Shown: positions 56,477 through 64,000 of the stretch, piece after piece
Layout of the letters: the number at the start of each line of letters is the position of its first letter
How positions within the stretch are numbered: the first letter of the stretch is position 1
Origin: Zea mays
Lineage: Eukaryota > Streptophyta > Magnoliopsida > Poales > Poaceae
Reading direction: 5' to 3'
DNA length: 64,000 bases
Assembly: GCF_902167145.1 (NCBI RefSeq)
Contig: NC_050097.1
Coordinates: 109,215,982 to 109,279,981 of the forward strand
Position numbers and translations under genes: made by a program
Notes under the pieces: generated by a model
The model's database searches: none
The model's input: the letters and a program-made list of their open reading frames with translations, nothing else
What the model was told of the DNA's origin: nothing

Positions 56477-58147
56477 TGTCGAGGACCATAATTAGGGGTA
56501 CCCACAAGACGCCTAATTCTCAGCTGGTAACCCCCATCAGCATAAAGCTGCAGAGGCCTGATGGGTGCGATTAAGTCAGGGATCAGTCCATACGAGCGAC
56601 TTGATCACGCCTCGCCCGAGCCTAGCCTCGGACAAGGGCAGCCGACCCCGAGAGATTTCCGTCTCGCCCGAGGCCCCCCTTTAACGGCGGACATATCTCC
56701 GGCTCGCCCGAGGCCTTGCCTTCGCTGAGAAGCAACCCTGACTAAATCGCCGCACCGACCGACCGAGTCGCAGGAGCATTTAACGCAAAGGTGGCCTGAC
56801 ACCTTTATCCTGACGCGCGCCCCCCGGCAGAGCCAAAGTGACCGCCGTCACTTCGCTGCTCCACTGACCGGTCTGACAGAAGGACAGCGCCGCCTGCGCC
56901 ACTCCGACTGCAGTGCCACTTGACAGAGTGAGACTGACAGGCAGTCAGGCCCTGCCAAAGGCGCCATAGGAAACTCCGCTCCGCCCGACCCAGGGCTCGG
57001 ACTCGGGCTAAGACCCGGAAGACGGCGAACTCCGCTCCGCCCGACCCAGGGCTCGGACTCGGGCTAAGCCCCGGAAGACGGCGAACTCCGCTCCGCCCGA
57101 CCCAGGGCTCGGACTCGGGCTAAGACCCGGAAGACGGCGAACTCCGCTCCGCCCGACCCAGGGCTCGGACTCGGGCTAAGACCCGGAAGACGGCGAACTC
57201 CGTTCCGCCCGACCCAGGGCTCGGACTCGGGCTAAGACCCGGAAGACGGCGAACTCCGCTCCGTCCGACCCAGGGCTCAGACTCAGGCTCAGCCCCAGAA
57301 GACGGCGAACTCCGCTTCGCCCGACCCAGGGCTCGGACTCCGCCCTGGCCTCTACCGAACGACCTCCGCCTCGCCCGACCCAGGGGCTCGGGCTCGGCCT
57401 CGGCAACGGAAGACAGACTCGACCCCAGCTTCGGAGGAGCCCCCACGTCGCCCGGCCTCGGGCGCGGGCCCGCCACGTCAACAGGGAGCGCCATCATCAC
57501 CCTACCCCGAGCCGACTCGGGCCGCAGAGAACAAGACCGGTGTCCCATCTGGCTAGTCCCGCCAGATAGGCAATGATGGCGCCCCGCGTGCCCTGTGACG
57601 ACGGCGGCTCTCAGCTCCCTTACGGAAGCAGGGGGACGTCAGCAAGGACTCGACCGCTCCAACAGCCGTCCCTCCGCCAGGCTCCGTTGCTCCTCCGACA
57701 GCCACGACATCATACCAGCAGGGCGCCAAGATCTCTCCGGCTACCACATTGGCATGTACTTAGGGCGCTAGCTCTCCCTCCGCTAGACACGTAGCACTCT
57801 GCTACATCCCCATTGTACACCTAGATCCTCTCCTTATGCCTATAAAAGGAAGGACCAGGGCCTTCTTAGAGAAGGTTGGCCGCGCGGGACGAGGACGGGA
57901 CAGGCGCTCTCTTGGGGCCGCTCGCTTCCCTCACCCGCGTGGACGCTTGTAACCCCCTACTGCAAGCGCACCCGACCTGGGCGCGGGACGAACACGAAGG
58001 CCGCGGGATTTCCACCTCTCTCACGCCCGTCTCCGGCCACCTCGCTTTCCCCCTTCGCGCTCGCCCACGCGCTCGACCCATCTGGGCTGGGGCACGCGGC
58101 ACACTCACTCGTCGGCTCAGGGACCCCCCGGTCTCGAAACGCCGACA
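56477..58147 (+). repeat. 3' LTR of element G
   Basis: The 1,671-bp LTR matches the 5' LTR with about 18 differences and a one-base deletion in a C run near 58050. It has seven 56-bp repeats from 56973 and TATAAAAGG at 57841-57849. Confidence 0.94.
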
Positions 58148-58152
58148 ACATT

Positions 58153-59010
58153 AGTCACTAGGGTTTCCTGAGTTAGTATTTTATTAGTACTAGGCAATTA
58201 AACCCTAGGCAATTAAACCCTAGGAAGCTAGTGTATTGGGTTTGGGACCAAACAATGTCCAAAGCATGTAAAACTCTATACAAGGGCTTTAATCATCAAA
58301 CTAGGCTTACCCAAAAAGTTGTATTATTTTTAGAGCTACCAAATTAATTCTAAAAGGCTAGGTTTAGGCATCTTTAAATGCTAAAGAATTCCAGGTTTGG
58401 TCTAAAAATCTTGGAACTATTTTTATTAAATACTAGATGAATTTAGGAGTCTAGCAAAATTGGTCCTATAATTTTACCATTTTCTAGAATTTCCTATAAT
58501 TTTCCAAGTCTGGCAGAAAAAGAAAAAGGAAAACTATGAATAGTACTGGGCTGAAACTAGCCCGATCCGGCCCACGACCAGGCAAAACGCGCCCGCGCTG
58601 GCAATCTTGCGCAGAGACCCTCTATGATTTGAAAACAGGAAAAGAGCCCACGACAATGTTTCTCTGTCTCATTGACATTTGCGCATACACCCCTGCACTT
58701 CTATTCCTTCTCCAATTCAACCCCTGGCGACGACGAGCTTACCCACCGGCCATCTATCGCGGGCACTCGCCCTAAATGGCGATGCCTGACGAAACCAAGC
58801 ACTCGATAGAAATCCCCGAACCTAGGCAAGCATAAAACATGCTCAAATCTAGTTAATCCAGCCCTGGATTCTCCTATCTACGACGATGACGAAAACTGAG
58901 GGCGGGCCGAGCCATTCCCGACGATGAGGTGCAGTAGCGTTCGAATTCTAAGTATGGGGAGCATCATCACACCGAAAGGAAGCTAGAACAGATCGTAATT
59001 GGGCTAGAAC
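58153..59010 (-). repeat. Element F, third segment
   Basis: The sequence between G and H has no coding domain. An 18-bp unit (GGCAATTAAACCCTAG) is duplicated at about 58193-58226. From 58540 it becomes GC-rich. The end of F is outside the window. Confidence 0.4.
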
Positions 59011-60284
59011 TGTTAGAAATATGCCCTAGAGATAATCATAGAGATGAGCATATTTCTTTGTATCCATGATATATATATTGCTTAATTGAATATCCATGGA
59101 AGGCACCTTGTATTGATTAGCAATTATGTGAATTGTTTGTGAGATTCTTTACTTATATGGTTATTCTAAATGATGTCCCTAGTCAGAGTCGATGACTAGC
59201 ACATGTATTAGTTGATGACTACATTTCACAAGTCATGAACATGGAGATGTTAAACTAATAATGTGGGCGCATGTATGACATGAGGCTGGACCGACCCAAC
59301 GTGAGATATTGTAATATAGTTCTCTTCTTGCAACATGAATACTGTATCCTTAGACCTGAGATTGTCGCATGTTCTCAAGATGTGAATTGACTTACTTAGG
59401 GACTATCAAACGCTATCCCGTAACTGGGTAGTTATAAAGGTAGTTTTGGGTTTGTCAGGAAGCATGCTATGAGGCATGGTCAGTCAAGATGGAATTTGTC
59501 CCTCTCTTTGTGAGAGAGATATCTCTGGGCCCCTCGAGTGATTGGATCAAGAAATGCATGGCCGTGCTAGGGTTAAGAGTTAACCATTAAAAGGATTCCA
59601 ATTCACAGTATCGAGAAAGAGAGGTCAGCTTAGAGCCAGACCAAATATCGTGAGACAAAGGGAACAACATGTACGTAATGTCGCAATGGTTCGTCTGATA
59701 TGATCTTTACGTACACATAGGAGTTGACATGTCTTGCTAGAGGCCGCTGTCAATTATTGGGCCAAGTAAGAGTACTCGGCCTATGTCTATTTGTACGTGA
59801 ACCTATAGGGTCACACACTTAAGGGGAAGGAAGCCTAATTCGGATTAGATCCGAAATTAGACTGGGCTTTAGGGTTATTGATGGGCCTCGGCGTCAGAAG
59901 CCCACCATAACACCTATATAATGAGGGGCGGGGGCGCGGTTAAGGATAACCTAATTCGCCACCAGCGAACTAACAGCCGCCGCCCACCTCTCGCCCTCGC
60001 CAAGCCGCCGTCGCGAACCTAGCAGTTCGGTACGCAGCGCTTCCTCCCTGTACGTGTGGATACCTCGAAGGTGCTACATCTGGGGCACTTGGACGAACCG
60101 TGCGAGGACGTGAAGGACGCCGGCGACTGCACGACACTGCTCGACGCGTTCGTCTACATCGAGACGTCTTCCGCTGCTCTGCGCGTCTAGTGGTAATTCC
60201 ATGACCTATAACCGCAATAGTTCTTGGTATTATGGGGTTGAAAATTTTGTTTTGCGCTAGTGTAGCCTCCCCGTAATCCTACAG
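59011..60284 (+). repeat. 5' LTR of element H
   Basis: It starts TGTTAGAAATATGCCC and ends AATCCTACA right before the PBS. TATATAAT at 59915-59922 is the likely TATA box, followed by GC-rich sequence. Its partner is outside the window. Confidence 0.85.
59915..59922 (+). promoter_or_regulatory. TATA box of element H LTR
   Basis: TATATAAT stands about 900 bp into the LTR and 370 bp before its end, followed by a G-rich run. Confidence 0.6.
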
Positions 60285-60285
60285 T

Positions 60286-60301
60286 GGTATCAGAGCCAGG
60301 T
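60286..60301 (+). other. Primer binding site of element H
   Basis: TGGTATCAGAGCCAGG, one base after the LTR, is the usual initiator tRNA-Met complement of plant copia elements. Confidence 0.9.
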
Positions 60302-61562
60302 TCTGCGTAAGTTTTAGGTCTGGATCTAGGTTCATGTGATGGATCTACTTGATGCACGGTTTGATTAGATCAATTGGTAATAAAGGGTTGAAGTAGATTA
60401 CATCAGATATGACTGGAGAGATCAGTTCGTCCTTCTCTGTTGTATGCACGACTTGCCCCTACCGGCTGGAATCACCATCGGGGCTAACTGCGTACACAAC
60501 CAGCAGATTGACGCTACAGATCGACGTCATGAGTGTAATCTTCTTCGGGTCGAAAGTCTCGAATTTGGGTTGATTTGATCAACCGCATGAGATTTCCAGT
60601 GGAATTTCCATACATACGATGCATGGAATCCTGTGAGGTTTTCAGGGCTATCTGCTGTAGTGGCGAACGTATAGAAACGTGTTTGTCTAACCTGTTTTTG
60701 CAGGACATGTGATCGGTATGGCTATTATGTGTATGTGATGCATGTTAACAAATTATTCATGACCTGCGTGTCGTGACCAGGGCAATACGGCTGGAGCCAC
60801 ATGTATTGTCCAAATTTAATGTAATGACCTGCGTGTCAACATGTGATGATCCAAAGCGTATATGTAATTTGTTTACCAGCATACGTTAGATAGGTCTTGA
60901 AGGACTCATCACCTGGAGGATGGCATACCTATATCATGGAGATGGAGATCATCGTGATGGACAGATTATTGGAGATGGAGATCACCATGTGAAAACAAGC
61001 CATACCGAATCACAACTGTTGTGTGAATGCCATTCTTATTGTTCTACTTGTTTATATTGCATATATGTCCTTGCGTGCGATGTTATAAGTAGGACGATCC
61101 CTCATAAATGTTTAAGCTTTAATGCCTCTCCAAACCTTGCACTATCATAAGTCTTGTACAATTGGTGGTGGGTCTATGAAATTAGGGTGCCACCAGTTTT
61201 CCTTGACTAGATAGGTTTGTATCGGATACGAACTGCAGAAAGGGTTGGTTAACTTAAACAAAGTCAGCTTAATGGTTAAGGACTTTGAGGCATAAGGTTG
61301 GGAGCCGAGACATAGAGATGTCACCCAACAACAGGAGTCATATATATGATATGATTAGCAAGGAGTTGCTTACCGATCTACCTTGTCTTCTAGCGGTGAT
61401 GCTAAAGCTCACTAGTAGACTTGTTAGTTGTGGATTCTGAATCACTAAGTATCAATAGAGGGATATTGATTTTAGTGGGAGTAGACTATTAAATGTTTAA
61501 TATGATTTACTCTGTCATGGATATTTTTGTCTTAGTATTTTGCATTATTTTGTTGTAGATAA
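60302..61562 (+). other. Leader of element H
   Basis: About 1.26 kb between PBS and gag ATG has no supported gene. Short duplicated phrases occur (ATGACCTGCGTGTC at 60760 and 60824; GGAGATGGAGATCA at 60937 and 60970). Confidence 0.6.
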
Positions 61563-64000
61563 ATGGCACCTAGCACACCAACATTTACTTTGTGATCGAT
61601 TCTTGAAAAGGATAAGTTAAATGGAACAAACTATACGGATTGGATCCGTAACCTGAGAATTGTTCTCAGGGCTGAAAAAAAGGAAGACGTTCTAGACACC
61701 CCACTGCCAGAGGATCCTGGTGAAAATGCAACTGCCGCAGCTAAAACCGCTTACAAGAAAGCAATGGATGCTAATCTTGAAGTAAGTTGCCTAATGCTTG
61801 CTTGCATGGAGCCTGAGCTCCAGATGCAGTTTGAGACAAACCATGAGGTGTACGATATAATCGTGGCGCTCAAGGATATGTTCCAGACTCAGGCTAGGAC
61901 TGAAAGGTTCAATGTGTCCAAAGCTTTTCTGGAATGCAAGCTAGCAGAAGGCGCAGCAGTTGGGCCACACGTAATCAAAATGGTTGGTTACAGTCAGAGG
62001 TTGGAGAAGCTAGGCTTCCCAATAAGCCAAGAGTTGGCCACTGACTTCATTTTGGCATCTCTTCCGCCCAGCTATGGAAACTTCATCACGAACTACCATA
62101 TGCATGGGGCGGAGAGGGGCCTCAATGAACTATGTGGCATGCTGAAAACTGCAGAGGGGGACATAAAGAAAAGTGCTGGCAGCAGCGGCCATGTGATGGC
62201 GGTCCAAAACAAACCCAACTTTAAGAAGAAGGGTAAGTCTCAAAAGAAGAAGGGCAAGGGAAAGGATACAGTATCCAAGCCCAATCAAAAGCCCAAGGCT
62301 GGACCAGCTGCAGATGCAGAGTGCTTTTATTGCAAAGAACTTGGTCACTGGAAAAGGAATTGCAAGCAGTACTTGGCCTCTATTAAGGATCGCGGCGGTA
62401 AGGGTACAGCCGCAGCAGGTACACTTGCTATTCACATTACAGAAATTTTTCTTGCTAATTCTTATATTAATTCTTGGGTATTTGATACCGGATCGGTTGC
62501 CCATATTTGCAATTCGATGCAGGGAATGATAAGAAGTAGAAGCGTGAAAAGAGGAGAAGTTGATTTCCGGGTAGGCAATAATGCAAGAGTTGCTGCGTTG
62601 ACCGTCGGGACGATGCAACTCCACCTCCCATCAGGATTTATTTTGGAGTTAAATAATTGTTATCTAGTTCCTAGTATGAGTCGAAACATTATGTCTCCTT
62701 CATGTTTGATGAAGGATGGTTATTCATTTGCGAGTGAAAACAATGGTTGTGTGATCTCTAAGAATGGCATGTTTGTGGCTTTTGCATCCATTATGAATGG
62801 GTTATTCATTTTAAATCTTGATGATGCACCTATCTGTAATATTAGTGCTAAAAGGCCTCGGCCTAATGATTTAAGTCCTACCTACATGTGGCACTGTCGT
62901 TTGGGTCATATAAGTGAGAATCGCATGAAGAAGCTTCATTCTGATGGGCTTTTAACTTCGTTTGATTTTGAATCATACGAGACATGTGAAGCTTGCTTAC
63001 TTGGTAAGATGACCAAGGCGCCTTTCACGGGTTTACCGGAGAGGACATTAGATTTATTGGAACTCATACATACTGATGTGTGCGGACCAATGAGTACGAC
63101 AGCTAGGGGAGGATTCCAATACTTCATAACCTTCACTGATGATTTTAGTAGATATGGGTATGTCTTCTTAATGAAACACAAGTCTGAATCCTTAGAAAAG
63201 TTCAAAGAGTTTCAGAATGAAGTAGAAAATCAGCGTGGCAAGAAAATTAAAGCACTGCGATCAGATCGTGGTGGTGAATATTTGAGTCATGAGTTTAGCA
63301 ATCATCTAAAGAGTTGTGGAATTGTTCCACAGCTTACGCCGCCTGGAACGCCTCAGAGGAATGGCGTGTCTGAGCGACGTAATCGGACTTTATTGGATAT
63401 GGTTCGATCAATGATGAGCCAGTCGGACCTACCTTTGTCGTTTTGGGGATACGCTCTAGAAACAGCAGCTTTCACACTAAATAGGGTACCATCTAAGTCT
63501 GTAGTTAAGACACCATATGAGATGTGGACTGGGAAGACTCCCAGCTTGTCTTTTCTGAAGATTTGGGGTTGTGAGGTTTACGTCAAGCGACTACAGTCGG
63601 ATAAACTCACTCCAAAATCGGACAAGTGCATGTTCGTGGGATATCCAAAGGAAACTTTAGGATATTACTTTTACCACCGGTCAGAGGGCAAAGTGTTTGT
63701 CGCCCGGAACGGTGTGTTCTTAGAGAAAGAGTTTCTCAAAAGAGAGAAAAGTAAACAAAAGGTGTATCTTGAAGAAGTTCAGGATGAGCCAGTGGGACAA
63801 GATTCAACAAGTGATGCTAATGTAGCAGAACAAGTTGAGACGTCTATGGCAAGAGAATCACCACCACAACCACGAAGGTCAGCAAGGCTTCGCGAGGCAC
63901 GAGGAGAAGTGCTATTGTTGGGCAATGGGGAAGTGTTGTTGTTAGACAACGACGAACCTGCAACATATTCAGAAGCGATGATGGACCCAGATTCCGAGAA
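61563..64000 (+). CDS. gag-pol: Element H gag-pol, 5' part, one in-frame stop at codon 11
   Basis: From ATG 61563 one frame reaches the window end, broken only by TGA at 61593-61595 (codon 11), where Arg is likely (CGA to TGA). Gag core: L-N-G-T-N-Y-T-D-W near residue 18 and A-C-M-E-P-E-L-Q-M. Zinc knuckle C-F-Y-C-K-E-L-G-H-W-K-R-N-C at 254. Protease W-V-F-D-T-G-S-V-A-H-I at about 306-316. Integrase: H-C-R-L-G-H ... C-E-A-C finger from about 443, then D505, D568 and E604, a D,D-35-E triad. The acidic, basic-ended stretch at the end (P-R-R-S-A-R-L-R) is usual before RT. It looks like the Tork-type copia branch; branch assignment is tentative. RT and RNase H lie beyond the window. Confidence 0.9.

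Larger units (their letters stand above)
44147..58147 (+). mobile_element. Element G: Huck-like Ty3/gypsy retrotransposon, complete structure
   Basis: LTRs 44147-45818 (1,672 bp) and 56477-58147 (1,671 bp) start TGTCGGGGACC/TGTCGAGGACC and end CGCCGACG/CGCCGACA. ACATT flanks both sides (44142-44146, 58148-58152), a perfect target duplication. Order: LTR, PBS TTGGCGCGCCAGG, gag-pol in one frame with two stops (45879-52376), 4.1 kb of GC-rich 3' sequence, PPT, LTR. Length is 14,001 bp. The LTR start and 56-bp GC-rich repeats match the maize Huck family. I count about 18 LTR differences by eye (about 1%), so it is a fairly recent insertion, into F. Confidence 0.93.
59011..64000 (+). mobile_element. 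Element H: Ty1/copia retrotransposon, 5' part
   Basis: It starts with a 1,274-bp LTR (59011-60284), then the tRNA-Met primer site, a 1.3-kb leader and gag-pol that runs off the window. Integrase follows protease directly and precedes RT (not yet reached), the copia order. It sits in F; the base run AGAAC (59006-59010) is the likely left copy of its target duplication. Confidence 0.9.

Overview
The window is plant nuclear DNA made of LTR retrotransposons inserted into one another. I see no host gene, tRNA, rRNA or CRISPR array. The element types (Grande-like and Huck-like Ty3/gypsy, an Opie/Ji-like Ty1/copia, several gypsy elements with 3-4 kb LTRs) and the nesting depth suggest intergenic DNA of maize (Zea) or a close Andropogoneae grass. 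Family names come from pattern recognition, not a database search.

Left half (1-26,927). The outer host is an old gypsy gag remnant, J (26,245-26,927). Abutting it is the 3' part of element C (gag/protease remnant 11,041-12,980; 3' LTR 12,981-26,244). Two related Grande-like elements sit in C. Element A (36-11,040, + strand) has a broken gag, no pol, and a decayed gene on the opposite strand that carries a solo LTR (S, 4,212-7,985). Element B (15,679-25,137, - strand) has pol but no gag and an apparently intact three-exon opposite-strand gene (16,698-19,598). B's LTRs differ at one base by eye and its 5-bp target duplication is perfect, so it is very young.

Right half (26,928-64,000). J is also split by a long gypsy LTR (D, from 26,928). 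D is split by a copia element (I, 29,605-32,816, - strand), and I is split by another long LTR-like element (F, from 32,817). F holds three further insertions: E (33,714-43,382, - strand, non-coding, with an array of diverged repeats), a Huck-like element G (44,147-58,147, gag-pol in one frame with two stops) and a copia element H (59,011 to beyond the window, gag-pol in one frame with one stop). The order is J > D > I > F > E/G/H, with J > C > A > S and C > B on the left.

How the parts work together. Gag makes the particle; protease, reverse transcriptase, RNase H and integrase copy and insert the element; LTRs supply promoter and ends; the PBS and PPT prime the two DNA strands. Signals worth a second look: (1) a TATA-proximal hairpin in the A and B LTRs kept by a compensatory base-pair change; (2) the spliced antisense gene whose intron positions match between A and B; (3) a set of conserved, evenly spaced landmarks shared by the long LTRs S, C, D and E; (4) premature stops that look mostly like C-to-T changes. 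The most likely undescribed system here is the Grande-like pair: complementary defective elements that share an antisense spliced gene, convergent-gene spacer repeats and a structured leader.
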